A stretch of 64,000 nucleotides of DNA, taken from assembly GCA_934462925.1 (NCBI GenBank), contig CAKSIT010000005.1, positions 62,001 to 126,000 of the forward strand, read 5' to 3'. This DNA is from an uncultured Oscillospiraceae bacterium. Its GTDB lineage: Bacteria > Bacillota > Clostridia > Oscillospirales > Ruminococcaceae. Position 1 is the first letter of the stretch. Every line of letters begins with the position of its first letter. Below the pieces are notes generated by a model. That model made no database searches. It was given only the letters and a program-made list of their open reading frames with translations, and was not told the DNA's origin. The translations under genes were made by a program, and so were the position numbers. This document shows positions 52,648 to 60,735 of the stretch, piece by piece.

Positions 52648-52697
52648 AATAGAAAACCTCCTTTCGTTTTCATAAAAAGGTTTGCGCTTTTCGCGCA

Positions 52698-53108
52698 TTA
52701 TTTCTTCTTAGGACCACCATTGAACATAGCTGCTCCAAAGTCTTTCAGGTTAAAGGATTTTGAGGCAATTGCCATTGCCCCATAAAGTGCCGCGCCGGTA
52801 CCTATTGAAGTTATTGCGCGCTTTCCTATATCTTTCAGTATGGAATTCACGTAAGTTTTGGCGGGGGTAACCTCGCTTTCAGTAAGTTCTCTGACCTGCT
52901 TTTCGAGCTGCAAGCGCTTTACCATGGTTTCAAGTTCAGCGTTTGTAAGCCCGCCGCGATTCCTGTAATCGCTCTTTTTTCTTTCCTGTGCTTCGATATG
53001 CTTTCGGCGCTTCTTACCCTCGGCTGTGTACGTCCCATCCTTGTTCTGATACCTGCGTATACCCCACTTCATTCCGAGTACGCCTGAGTGTGCAAGTTCG
53101 TTGTTCAT
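52698..53108 (-). CDS. Tagged phage protein D (136 aa)
   Basis: MNNELAHSGVLGMKWGIRRY, then QNKDGTYTAEGKKRRKHIEA. A central helical domain (TNAELETMVKRLQLEKQVRE) and a C-terminal hydrophobic part (ITSIGTGAALYGAMAIASK) follow. Same tag and similar plan to protein A, located on the other side of the terminase and cargo genes. AAAGGGTGATAAC upstream. Confidence 0.7.
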   Translation of the reverse strand: MNNELAHSGVLGMKWGIRRYQNKDGTYTAEGKKRRKHIEAQERKKSDYRNRGGLTNAELETMVKRLQLEKQVRELTESEVTPAKTYVNSILKDIGKRAITSIGTGAALYGAMAIASKSFNLKDFGAAMFNGGPKKK

Positions 53109-53158
53109 GTTATCACCCTTTCCTAAAAAAAGAAAACTGGGGACAATCAAGTCCCCAG

Positions 53159-53299
53159 CTACTGTGTATTTTCACCAAATATCAGTTCTTGTCGGCTTTC
53201 TTCTTCGCGAGCGTTGGTCAGCGCCCCATCTTCATTTTGAAATCTGCGCACGCCCCACTTCTGCCCCAGAATACCATGGTGATACAACTCATTAGTCAT
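53159..53299 (-). CDS. Tagged phage protein E, short (46 aa)
   Basis: MTNELYHHGILGQKWGVRRF, then QNEDGALTNAREEESRQELI, ending GENTQ. It has the whole tag but almost nothing after it, so it is either a truncated relative or a minimal form. GGGACGG lies upstream. A hairpin of AAAGGGTG/GGGGACTTGATTGTCCCC type follows near 53140. Missed by length filters. Confidence 0.6.
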   Translation of the reverse strand: MTNELYHHGILGQKWGVRRFQNEDGALTNAREEESRQELIFGENTQ

Positions 53300-53323
53300 G
53301 TTTATCCGTCCCTCATTGTTTAG

Positions 53324-53719
53324 TCACTTGTCCGCTATGTACTTTTTTCGAGCGCTGCCTCCGCCTCCATAGTCTGTAACGGCCATTATCCGCCATTCGA
53401 GCTCCGACAGCAGCTTGTTTATCGAGTCCATTGCCGCCGAAGAAGCAGGAGGGTCAAACATCAGTTTGACTTTCATCTGCACATACGTTTTCACCAATGA
53501 AAGACTGGCGTTTTCTCCGAGAAGTTCGGACCACGTAGCCTTCTCGTCGGTTACACTCATTCCACTCTCAGTCCCTACTCCAAGCTGACTTAAGATGGAA
53601 AGCGCTGTGTTAATGTGAATTACGATAGCGTCGTCAAACGCGGTCAGCTCAGGTTCAATACCAAGAAGCTTCTTTGTTGACTGGAGTATGCTGTCGCTTG
53701 TGTTTGCCTGTTCTCCCAA
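53324..53719 (-). CDS. Phage head-tail connector-like protein (131 aa)
   Basis: IVIHINTALSILSQLGVGTE, the KATWSELLGENASLSLVKTY segment and VKLMFDPPASSAAMDSINKL match the Gp6/YqbG-like adaptor family. A TTG at 53719 has a perfect GGAGGTGA site; the in-frame ATG at 53752 has none and would overlap the HNH gene. It lies unusually far from portal and capsid, beside HNH and small terminase. Confidence 0.7.
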   Translation of the reverse strand: MGEQANTSDSILQSTKKLLGIEPELTAFDDAIVIHINTALSILSQLGVGTESGMSVTDEKATWSELLGENASLSLVKTYVQMKVKLMFDPPASSAAMDSINKLLSELEWRIMAVTDYGGGGSARKKYIADK

Positions 53720-53724
53720 ACCTT

Positions 53725-54165
53725 TCACCTCCGTGTGCCGATTTTCTTCCATAATATAGTATCGTCGGGCGTTCGCTGGGCTGTAAGAATATCTTTCTTA
53801 TCCGCCGTGCCGTAGTGTATCATGTTGTGCGTGTCGTGTGACACACAGATGAGATTATCGGGGGCAAGAAGCGAGTCACGCCCCTCGCGAATATCATCCA
53901 TGGTTATCGGGTTCATATGATGGATAAGAATTCTGCCATATATCACCATATCCGCTATTCCTAGGTCGCATCCCATGTCCCGCGCGATAACTATATCTCT
54001 CGTTCGTTTCCATTCTGCCGAACGATAGAATATCTGGTTAAACTGCCTGTCGAATCCGAATGTGTCAGCCCCGACGCTGCCCGATAGCCGCAAATACTCC
54101 AGACGCTCGGCAAACGTCGCGAGTTCAGAAAGCTCTTTGTAGCTTCTTGCATGATACCTGTTCAT
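53725..54165 (-). CDS. HNH endonuclease (146 aa)
   Basis: Core residues: RDIVIARDMGCDLG, ILIHHMNPITMDDI (His-His) and NLICVSHDTHNMIHYG (Asn, His). In HK97-type phages an HNH protein beside the terminase is needed for cleavage at cos ends. The first Cys pair of the usual zinc knuckle is reduced to one (CDLG). Confidence 0.88.
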   Translation of the reverse strand: MNRYHARSYKELSELATFAERLEYLRLSGSVGADTFGFDRQFNQIFYRSAEWKRTRDIVIARDMGCDLGIADMVIYGRILIHHMNPITMDDIREGRDSLLAPDNLICVSHDTHNMIHYGTADKKDILTAQRTPDDTILWKKIGTRR

Positions 54166-54518
54166 TACTCGTCGTCCTCGTCCCCGCTGTCGTCAACGCC
54201 ACGATAACCCCGTAAAGCGTCCATCGCCTGCTCAAACAGCGCTTCCATCTTCTTACCGCTCTCCAGCGCTTCGGTCTTTGCCTGCGCCAGCTTCCTTTTC
54301 TCTTCAAGAAGCTCCTTTTCAATTCTCTCTCTCGACGACCCGAGTTTAAGGTAATGCGTGATGACCTGAGACGAGGCAGTCCCGGCTATCAGCTGCTGTT
54401 CGGCAAGGTCTATCGCAAGCGATATCATACGGTTCTCCTGCGCCTCGGGCGTTCTTGCAGGTCTTCCGCGTTTGATTGGTTTTTCTTCTCCATCTGTAAT
54501 GGCTTTTTTTCTTCTCAA
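54165..54518 (-). CDS. Putative terminase small subunit (117 aa)
   Basis: KRGRPARTPEAQENRMISLA, then DLAEQQLIAGTASSQVITHY and LKLGSSRERIEKELLEEKRK: a conserved phage family upstream of HNH/terminase genes, with a basic N-terminus and a coiled coil. The start is TTG at 54518 with AGGAGGTGA upstream. The acidic tail is GVDDSGDEDDE. The call is from pattern and place. Confidence 0.65.
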   Translation of the reverse strand: MRRKKAITDGEEKPIKRGRPARTPEAQENRMISLAIDLAEQQLIAGTASSQVITHYLKLGSSRERIEKELLEEKRKLAQAKTEALESGKKMEALFEQAMDALRGYRGVDDSGDEDDE

Positions 54519-54711
54519 AGGTAGTCACCTCCTCTTTTACTGAATATTGCTTGGATGAACAGGCAGACCCCGCGTCAGGAACTTTACCGTGCCCGAAAGG
54601 AGAAAACCGGCAATGCCAAAAGCCTGCCTGCTCATTCAAACAATATCAATACACAAAGAAACAGCGGAAGGAGTATACGCTACCCCTCCCGCCAAATATC
54701 ACCTATACTCT
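54519..54711 (-). other. 193-bp leader with long-range inverted repeat before the packaging genes
   Basis: No gene. GATGAACAGGCAGAC (about 54553-54567) faces GCCTGCCTGCTCATTC (about 54622-54637) as an imperfect inverted repeat of about 14 bp enclosing smaller pairs. On the - strand it forms a structured RNA about 20-150 nt before the TTG start, possibly a control or processing element for the late operon. Confidence 0.4.
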
Positions 54712-54966
54712 TTATACAGCCGCCATAGTCCTACCGCGTGTAACTTTTTTGTATATGTTGCGAAAGTCATAGCGGATTATCTCGTCTATAGCCCTTTCGA
54801 CCTCGCGGTCGTTTTCCTCTTCCGAAAATGCGTCCGAGATTCTTGCAATGCGCCCCAGATATCCACACGTGTGATAGCCTTTCTCCTCGTCAAAGAGAAA
54901 CCAGTCCGCGAACTGAGTGAAAGGGTTGTATGGGTTGTCGAATGTTGTCAGTCTGCATTCAGTCAT
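54712..54966 (-). CDS. Conserved small phage protein (84 aa)
   Basis: MTECRLTTFDNPYNPFTQFA, then WFLFDEEKGYHTCGYLGRIA and EVERAIDEIIRYDFRNIYKK. I recognise this as a family that accompanies the large DFDGD protein in clostridial phages; its function is unknown. GGAGTG lies upstream, six bases after the 909-aa gene ends, so expression is coupled. Confidence 0.65.
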   Translation of the reverse strand: MTECRLTTFDNPYNPFTQFADWFLFDEEKGYHTCGYLGRIARISDAFSEEENDREVERAIDEIIRYDFRNIYKKVTRGRTMAAV

Positions 54967-54972
54967 TCATGG

Positions 54973-57702
54973 TCACTCCTTTCCGCTGAGGTATTTTCTC
55001 GCTGTAGAGACCGACACCCCGATAGCGTCTGCTATTTTAGCCATCGTGTAGCCCGAGGCGTCCATCGCTTTCATCTTGGCAATCTTAGCGTCGCTCAGTT
55101 TAGTCCGTGTTCTGGGCGTCGCCCTCTGCCTGAGGTCGTCTATGTCCGCATTTTGAATTATCTGCGACAGTTTGTTCTCAGAAACCGCCCCCGCCTGTAT
55201 CGCCTCCCATTCGCGGTCGGTGATTATCACCTTTGTTCGCTTTGCACCCACCTTTTCACGGGCGGCTGCGAGTGCCTGTTGGTTGGCTTTCTTTATTTCT
55301 TTTTTGGTCATGTCGGGGTTGTCTTTTTTCTTTGCGTCCACAACAGACTTAGTGATGGCCTGTGCATGCCGCTCTCGCGGGGCGTTCATTAGCGCCGTAT
55401 TGAGCTTCGCCGTCAGAGAAGCAACTTCGTTTGCATACACTTCCTTTGCCGAGGGGTCATATTTTATGCGCCCTGTGGTCACCATTTCCTTGCGCGCCTG
55501 ATTAGCAAGTGATTTCATCTTGTTCGCGTATTCCGCATATAGCTCTTCCTGTGGCGTTCCCGAGGAAAGGGCGTGTGCGTCGCGGGTTTCTGCCATCTTT
55601 GTGCTGGTCTGCGTGCGTTCGCGGGTCTTGCCGTTCTTGTCAACGTATGTTTCGTGAACTTCTTTCCAGCTCTGTTCGCCCGTTTCCTTGTCGACGACAG
55701 GACTTCCGCGGCGTTTCGTAACCTGCACCTGAGATTTGGAGCGGGATATCAGCGTTGCCGCGCCCTCATGGTATCTGCCGTCCTCGTCATAAGTACCCTG
55801 ATACTTCTTTTTTAGTGCCCTTATACCATTGTCGGCTTCACTCTGCTTGTAATCAAGCCCATGCTTCTCCGCGTCGATAACTACCATAGAATGGCGGACA
55901 GCCCTCGCTATTTCCTCATTTGGAGCGCCTTTGAGAGTCATATCGTTAATGAGGTTTGAAATCATACCCATTTCGGTTTGAGTGTTCTTCATCTGCTTGA
56001 AAGTACCTTTTTCCTTGCCGCCGTATTCAAGCTTCGGGTCGAAGCCCTCCAGCTCTTTCAGCGGTCTTTGTGAAGATATCTTCACCTTTCCGCCGCACGG
56101 TATTACCATGACAGTATCGCCGTCAAAGTCAGCTCCCGAAAGGCGGTCCGCAACGCTCTTGTTTATTCCGACAGCGTCCCGTGGATTCGTTCCCATCATC
56201 TTCTTCGCTTCTGCCTGCTTGTTGTTTACTGTGAGAATAGGTATCTCAAATGTTCCTCCGTGAGGATACCTTATCAGAGCTACCTGTTCTCCGTCACGGT
56301 AATTTGGAGCATATATCTCGTCGTCTTTCATTGACGGGACGGGTAATATGACCTGATAACTTTGCCGTGGAAGCGCAGCCGCTTTAAGATGCACCGCAGC
56401 TGCGTCGCAGTCGTCCGAGAACGACTTGAGCAACACCTTCTTGACGGTCGGGTTTGTAACCGAGCATATCTCGTCAAACTCCGCCTGATGGTCTGAAGCG
56501 GCAAGGTCGAGCTGTTTTTTTATCAGCGGAACATTCTGCTTTGACAGAAACTGGCTGGGTAAATTATCAGCCCATTCGCCCCAATCGCCTTCGTCGCCTC
56601 GCTTGTTTATCAGCGAAAGCTGTTTTTTGCCCTCCTCGTCATAATAGTAGCTCTGACCACCTCCTCTTGTTCTCTTGTCGGGGTCGTCGATACCCTCTTT
56701 TATCAACGAGCCAAAAGGATTGTCGGGGTCGTTCTTGATAGGCTTGAGTACGCTGTTGTTCTTGTCTCCGCACAACGGTGTTCCCTGCGTTTTGTTGGTG
56801 TTGAATATCATGTCCACACCGTCGGGCAGGTCGTCGCTGTATACCGCCATACCCTTGACATAGTGTGTGCCATCAACCAGCACACGCACCTGCGCGTATC
56901 GGGATTCCCCGAGCGATAAATCAGGGACGTTCCTGCGTATCTCAACAAGACCGTCCTTGTCCGAGCCACCCTCTTCCGCATAGCGTACCTGTATACGCTT
57001 ACTGTCCATGCTCTTCGGATAAACCCATTTCGGGTCGAAGGTTTCTCCACCATCATGCGACACATAGTTGTCTATGTAATGAATATTGCCGAAGTCATAA
57101 ATATCCTTGTGCCCCGTTCCCGGAGGGCAGGCAACTTTCATTACCGTCAATTTTCCGGGGTTTGTCGCCTGCGGCACTCTTCCGCCATAAACCTTATAGC
57201 CCTCCATCTCCAGCATATAGAGCGCTTCTTTCAGTTTCTCCTGCGATACGCCAAGATTTCTCTCCACGCCAAGCCCGACTTCTGTCATTCCATTTTCGGC
57301 TATCTGCTTTTTAAGGAACTCCGCCGTTGCCTTTGCCTGATTCATCCTCGCTTCCGAATTTGTGTTCAGCAATGAGCGCACCGAGCTGTCGTTTGAATAT
57401 CCCATCTTTTCTGCTATTTGCTGAAGACTGAGACCCTTGTCCCTGAGTGCCTTTGCTGTAGCAACTTTCAAAGCTCTCTGCTCGTCGCTCGCAACGGACT
57501 TTTGCACTCTGAACTCCGTCGTAGACATCCCGAACGCGTCCGCTATCTGCTTTTCAGACAGCCCTTCCCTTTTCAGCTCGTCCACTCGTGACAAAAAATC
57601 TCCGCTGTGCTGATAAGGGTTATCCCCCGACCCCCACGGATAGCGGCCCGAACGCCGCGGCATTCCATAGTGCATCAGAATATCGTCGTCATACTTCGCC
57701 AT
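54973..57702 (-). CDS. Two-barrel (QDE-1/YonO-type) RNA-polymerase-like phage protein with HTH domains (909 aa)
   Basis: Residues 525-529 are DFDGD within NKSVADRLSGADFDGDTVMV, the metal-binding signature of multi-subunit beta-prime and of single-chain RdRP/YonO polymerases. The preceding VALIRYPHGGTFEIPIL (474-490) resembles the barrel strand before it. N-terminus: a DDILMHYGMPRRSGRYPWGS tag (6-25), HTHs at about 41-66 and 85-112, a winged-helix-like segment at 139-175. C-terminus: an HTH at about 885-908 (MAKIADAIGVSVSTARKYLS). Likely makes RNA from phage DNA or acts in ejection. Polymerase activity is inferred, not shown. Confidence 0.75.
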   Translation of the reverse strand: MAKYDDDILMHYGMPRRSGRYPWGSGDNPYQHSGDFLSRVDELKREGLSEKQIADAFGMSTTEFRVQKSVASDEQRALKVATAKALRDKGLSLQQIAEKMGYSNDSSVRSLLNTNSEARMNQAKATAEFLKKQIAENGMTEVGLGVERNLGVSQEKLKEALYMLEMEGYKVYGGRVPQATNPGKLTVMKVACPPGTGHKDIYDFGNIHYIDNYVSHDGGETFDPKWVYPKSMDSKRIQVRYAEEGGSDKDGLVEIRRNVPDLSLGESRYAQVRVLVDGTHYVKGMAVYSDDLPDGVDMIFNTNKTQGTPLCGDKNNSVLKPIKNDPDNPFGSLIKEGIDDPDKRTRGGGQSYYYDEEGKKQLSLINKRGDEGDWGEWADNLPSQFLSKQNVPLIKKQLDLAASDHQAEFDEICSVTNPTVKKVLLKSFSDDCDAAAVHLKAAALPRQSYQVILPVPSMKDDEIYAPNYRDGEQVALIRYPHGGTFEIPILTVNNKQAEAKKMMGTNPRDAVGINKSVADRLSGADFDGDTVMVIPCGGKVKISSQRPLKELEGFDPKLEYGGKEKGTFKQMKNTQTEMGMISNLINDMTLKGAPNEEIARAVRHSMVVIDAEKHGLDYKQSEADNGIRALKKKYQGTYDEDGRYHEGAATLISRSKSQVQVTKRRGSPVVDKETGEQSWKEVHETYVDKNGKTRERTQTSTKMAETRDAHALSSGTPQEELYAEYANKMKSLANQARKEMVTTGRIKYDPSAKEVYANEVASLTAKLNTALMNAPRERHAQAITKSVVDAKKKDNPDMTKKEIKKANQQALAAAREKVGAKRTKVIITDREWEAIQAGAVSENKLSQIIQNADIDDLRQRATPRTRTKLSDAKIAKMKAMDASGYTMAKIADAIGVSVSTARKYLSGKE

Positions 57703-57706
57703 GGTT

Positions 57707-58264
57707 TTAATTCTCCTGTTCTCTGAGTTTGTTTATCACCTTGTCAAAGGCAACGATTTTGTCGATTATTGCCGAAATATCCTCGGGCTTCGGTATTACC
57801 TCGACAACATCGTTGTTCTGATAGATACGAAGCACTATTTCAATATCCGCAGGCTTTGTTCGGTATTCAAGGCAAAACAGCGCCGCGTATACCTCCAGCT
57901 GTTCGATGTGAGCAGGGACGCTGCCCGTTTTAAGGTCGTGTATGCGCAACGCATTGTTACGAAAGGATATAGCGTCAGCTGTTCCAAAGCAATTATCCGA
58001 ATAGTACAGAATTTGCTCCGGTGCCATCTTGAACCCGATAGCGTCGTTTACGTATGTGTTCAATGTCTTACGGGACTGCGGAAGCCTCTGACCAAGGCGA
58101 ATGCACTGTGCCGCAAAATCATGCAGCATTGTCCCTCGCAGCACAGCCTGCGCTTTTTCGTAAACATCGGCAACCTTATCCTCGTCGTAATTTATCCAGT
58201 GGTACTTGCTCGCTCCGAGGAAAGCGTGCATACCAACCAGTTTTGAATGGTCGTTAAAGTTCAT
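57707..58264 (-). CDS. PD-(D/E)XK nuclease, RecB/Cas4-like (185 aa)
   Basis: GTMLHDFAAQCIRLG gives the His helix, FGTADAISFRNNALRIHDLKTG gives Asp and the D-x-K core, and HIEQLEVYAALFCLEY gives the Gln/Tyr motif. This is the DUF2800-type clostridial phage nuclease used in recombination or DNA processing. It follows a terminator on the same strand and leads into the 909-aa gene. Confidence 0.8.
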   Translation of the reverse strand: MNFNDHSKLVGMHAFLGASKYHWINYDEDKVADVYEKAQAVLRGTMLHDFAAQCIRLGQRLPQSRKTLNTYVNDAIGFKMAPEQILYYSDNCFGTADAISFRNNALRIHDLKTGSVPAHIEQLEVYAALFCLEYRTKPADIEIVLRIYQNNDVVEVIPKPEDISAIIDKIVAFDKVINKLREQEN

Positions 58265-58285
58265 GCGGTTCTCCTTTCAGAAAAA

Positions 58286-58318
58286 TACCCGCATGGTGTT
58301 CCTGATACCATACGGGTA
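58286..58318 (-). terminator. Rho-independent terminator upstream of the PD-(D/E)XK gene
   Basis: On the - strand ACCCGTATGGT-ATCAGGAAC-ACCATGCGGGT followed by ATTTTT. It would separate replication transcripts from the late run beginning at 58264. Confidence 0.8.
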
Positions 58319-58401
58319 ACAAATATGATTGTCATTAAGAAAGCAGGCGTTCATTACTGCTTCTGCTTAAAGGCGCAGCAGCAGAAAAATATATGCAGAC
58401 A

Positions 58402-58704
58402 TTATCTTTCGGTAAAAAACCGTGTCAACTCTGCAAGCACAATATCCTTGTTCTCAGGATATATAAACCTTGCGAACGACATCATGTTCATAAAATTTAT
58501 GTAGTAATCCTGATTTGCCTGATGAGTAGCTGATTCGCACCGCTTGCATTCAAGCGCCGCCCATTTCCCGCCGAATAATATAAGCAGGTCAGGAACTCCC
58601 TGTATCTGGTCCATCTTGAACACCATGCTTCCGGGAAACATTCCCTTGAGGCATTCGATAAGTCTGTCCTGAAACCCGCTTTCCAGCCTCGCGCTTCTTG
58701 CCAA
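58402..58704 (-). CDS. VRR-NUC domain nuclease (100 aa)
   Basis: QDRLIECLKGMFPGSMVFKM, then GVPDLLILFGGKWAALECKR (Asp...Glu-x-Lys catalytic set) and HQANQDYYINFMNMMSF. This is a stand-alone VRR nuclease, common next to SNF2-type helicases in phages and probably acting on branched DNA. TTG 58704 has AAGGGGTG upstream; an ATG at 58776 extends the frame 24 residues with no ribosome site or domain. Confidence 0.85.
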   Translation of the reverse strand: MARSARLESGFQDRLIECLKGMFPGSMVFKMDQIQGVPDLLILFGGKWAALECKRCESATHQANQDYYINFMNMMSFARFIYPENKDIVLAELTRFFTER

Positions 58705-58845
58705 TCCGATAGCACCCCTTTCTACAAAAAAAATAAAAGCAAGAGCAGTTTCTACTCTCTCTTCATAAAAGGGCATGTTTTTTTCGCGTACGTAAAACCA
58801 GCAAAAAGAAAATCCGCTGTAAACGACCTTTCTTTCACATACGTT

Positions 58846-59021
58846 TTAACGATAATAACGATAGAATTTATTAACCAGTGCGTTATACGTTATGCAGTAA
58901 AGGCTGTAAAACAGATGGCATAACACAATGCTCTTTCCCTGCGTAAATCTACACAGCTTTTCGAGACGCTTCTGTAACTCATCCGGTATTAGAATTTTAC
59001 CTTACGCATTTTTAATGGCAT
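58846..59021 (-). pseudogene. Frameshifted small gene (MPLKMRKVK / ILIPDELQKRL)
   Basis: ATG 59021 with AAAGGAAGTGAT upstream gives nine codons and a stop. Shifting one base at the AAAA run continues as ILIPDELQKRLEKLCRFTQ and about 30 more residues to a stop at 58846. Restoring one A would join them into a roughly 58-aa protein with a possible ribbon-helix-helix start. The leader matches those of the next two small genes. A sequencing error is the alternative. Confidence 0.5.
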
Positions 59022-59105
59022 AAGAATCACTTCCTTTCACAAGGGAACTTCTAAAAACCGGTTTGAAAAGGGAAAATGGGTAGAGTGTGCCGAATGCGAT
59101 GAAAG

Positions 59106-59138
59106 CCTCCTCGTAAGGCTGTATGCCTTACGAGGAGG
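59106..59138. terminator. Perfect 14-bp hairpin
   Basis: CCTCCTCGTAAGGC-TGTAT-GCCTTACGAGGAGG. A short T-run follows on the + strand, less on the -. Probably the transcript end for the small-gene cluster. Confidence 0.7.
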
Positions 59139-59278
59139 TTTGAAGAAGCAGTCGGTGCGCTATACACATTTTCACTCAAACAAGGTTTTTAGAGGTGACC
59201 ACAATATAGCTTGTTGTTTTCTCGTATCTCTATAGGCAAAAAAGAAGAAGCCTTGTACAGACTTCATCTTTTTTAACA

Positions 59279-59440
59279 TTACGTTAATAGTAAATTAGTT
59301 TCTTCCGATTCTACTTCGATTTCAATGTTATTCTCATTGTCATCTTTCTTTTCTGTAACACGGTTCTTTATAGTGATAGCTGCAACCGTTGCAGCTCCCG
59401 CTAATGCTACCGCACCTGCCAGTAAAAGTTTGATTTTCAT
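59279..59440 (-). CDS. Small membrane protein, paralogue 1 (53 aa)
   Basis: MKIKLLLAGAVALAGAATVA, a membrane helix to about residue 24, then ITIKNRVTEKKDDNENNIEI and an acidic tail. The tail is nearly identical to that of the next gene (VTEKKDDNEN, EIEV, SEE), so they are duplicates. The leader GTGAAAGGAAGTGATTACTC is also shared. Too short for many gene finders. Function unknown. Confidence 0.65.
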   Translation of the reverse strand: MKIKLLLAGAVALAGAATVAAITIKNRVTEKKDDNENNIEIEVESEETNLLLT

Positions 59441-59534
59441 GAGTAATCACTTCCTTTCACAATATGGCTTGTTATTTTCGCGTGCCGAAAGCAAAAAGAA
59501 GAAGCCTTGTACAGACTTCGTTCTTTTATTGACC

Positions 59535-59735
59535 TTATGTCAATTCTAAATTGTTTTCTTCCGATTTCACTTCAATTTCGACGCTATTCTCGTTGTCATC
59601 TTTCTTTTCTGTTACGTGCTTAAGTATGCTATGGACACCAATTATTGAACCTCCCACAACGCCAATTGCTGCTCCGGCCAATATAAATGGGTACATAAAC
59701 ATTCCGATTTGTCCCAGTATAAGTTTGACTTTCAT
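59535..59735 (-). CDS. Small membrane protein, paralogue 2 (66 aa)
   Basis: MKVKLILGQIGMFMYPFILA, a membrane region to about residue 35 with a glycine-rich turn (GVVGGSIIGV), then HVTEKKDDNENSVEIEVKSE. ATG 59735 is preceded by the shared GTGAAAGGAAGTGAATACTC leader; an in-frame ATG 21 bases up falls in that leader. It is one of three consecutive units with this leader. Confidence 0.65.
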   Translation of the reverse strand: MKVKLILGQIGMFMYPFILAGAAIGVVGGSIIGVHSILKHVTEKKDDNENSVEIEVKSEENNLELT

Positions 59736-59808
59736 CGAGTATTCACTTCCTTTCACAAAATACCCTGCAGGGTTCGCGCAAAAAGAAAAGTCATTGTTAG
59801 CAAAGAAA

Positions 59809-60048
59809 AAGGGACTGCATTATATCAGTCCCTTCAGTCTGTCGAAAAAGTCATTTTTGCCTGCGTATGCGGGCTTTGAAATAACTTTTTTGCCTCGGGC
59901 TTCCCGAGGCAAAAAACACTTCTATCCGCACAAGTGTGCGGTTTGACGGCTTGCCGCCAAACCGTGCGCGCAGTGCGGATGTTTCGTCGGAAAACCCCCG
60001 TATGGGGTTTTTCGACGGTCTCAAGGGACTGCATTATATCAGTCCCTT
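59809..60048. repeat. 240-bp hairpin-bounded element (MITE-like)
   Basis: Both ends are the same hairpin, AAGGGACTG-CATTATA-TCAGTCCCTT (59809-59834 and 60023-60048). Inside are nested hairpins: GCCTCGGGCTTCCCGAGGC, CCGCACAAGTGTGCGG and AAAACCCCCGTATGGGGTTT. Outer arms CTGTCGAAAAAG and TTTTTCGACGG are inverted too. An open frame crosses it but looks like repeat sequence. It fills the 340-bp gap before the lipoprotein gene. Confidence 0.6.
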
Positions 60049-60076
60049 TCTATAAACGGTAATGTTAAGTCATAGG

Positions 60077-60568
60077 TTAAGTTCTGCTGACGCCGCAAGT
60101 AACAGTAAAGGAGTTCTGCTCAAAAATCAGTTGCACCGAAACATAGTATTTGCCGTCTTCAGTCTTAGCCTCAAACTTGTTGTTGCTGTCTGTGTGGGTG
60201 TCAAACTTCACGTCGGTAAATATGTCCTTGCACGCTTCGACGTACTTGTCATACTCGCCGTCCTTGTATCCGTCCACCGTAAAGCAATATATCTTTTCGC
60301 CATCGCTTACAACATCGAACGTTGCTTCCTCAAATATCGCTGAAGCGTCAGGCAGCATTCCAGCCAAAGAAACTTCAGCGCTGCTATCCGTCACTTCAGA
60401 AGCACTATCCGCGGCTTCATCCGCAGAATTACCGTCAACCGACGCACTTACCGTAACTTTACTGCTGGAATTATCACCCGCAGAACCTACATTGCTCTCG
60501 CTTTTGTTAGCGCACCCAGCGCACATCAGCAAAGACGCCATAACTGTCATCAAAAAAATCTTCTTCAT
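60077..60568 (-). CDS. Phage-encoded lipoprotein (163 aa)
   Basis: Signal MKKIFLMTVMASLLMCAGC with lipobox Cys at 19, then a Ser/Ala/Asp-rich linker (about 20-65) and a small beta-rich domain (FDVVSDGEKIYCFTVDG, then KYYVSVQLIFEQNSFTVTCG). ATG 60568 has GGAGG eight bases upstream. Exported and membrane-tethered. With its own consensus promoter it is probably made in the lysogen. Superinfection exclusion is a possible role, unproven. Confidence 0.75.
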   Translation of the reverse strand: MKKIFLMTVMASLLMCAGCANKSESNVGSAGDNSSSKVTVSASVDGNSADEAADSASEVTDSSAEVSLAGMLPDASAIFEEATFDVVSDGEKIYCFTVDGYKDGEYDKYVEACKDIFTDVKFDTHTDSNNKFEAKTEDGKYYVSVQLIFEQNSFTVTCGVSRT

Positions 60569-60735
60569 GTACACGTCCTCCATAAAATATCGTCAACCCC
60601 ACTAAAACACTCTGGAAAAATTCCCTCCGGAGATTTTTTGAAGACCGCCGCGATAAAGGAGGGGGGGTGCTATTTTGGATACCCTCCCCCGGGTGTCTTT
60701 CTGTAGAAGTGGGTTTGTACAAAGTGCCATAGTGA

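Noticed and set aside
59834..60034. 66-aa - strand frame (MQSLETVEKPHTGV...)
   Set aside because: It lies wholly inside the hairpin-bounded element and has no ribosome site; it is better explained as repeat sequence.
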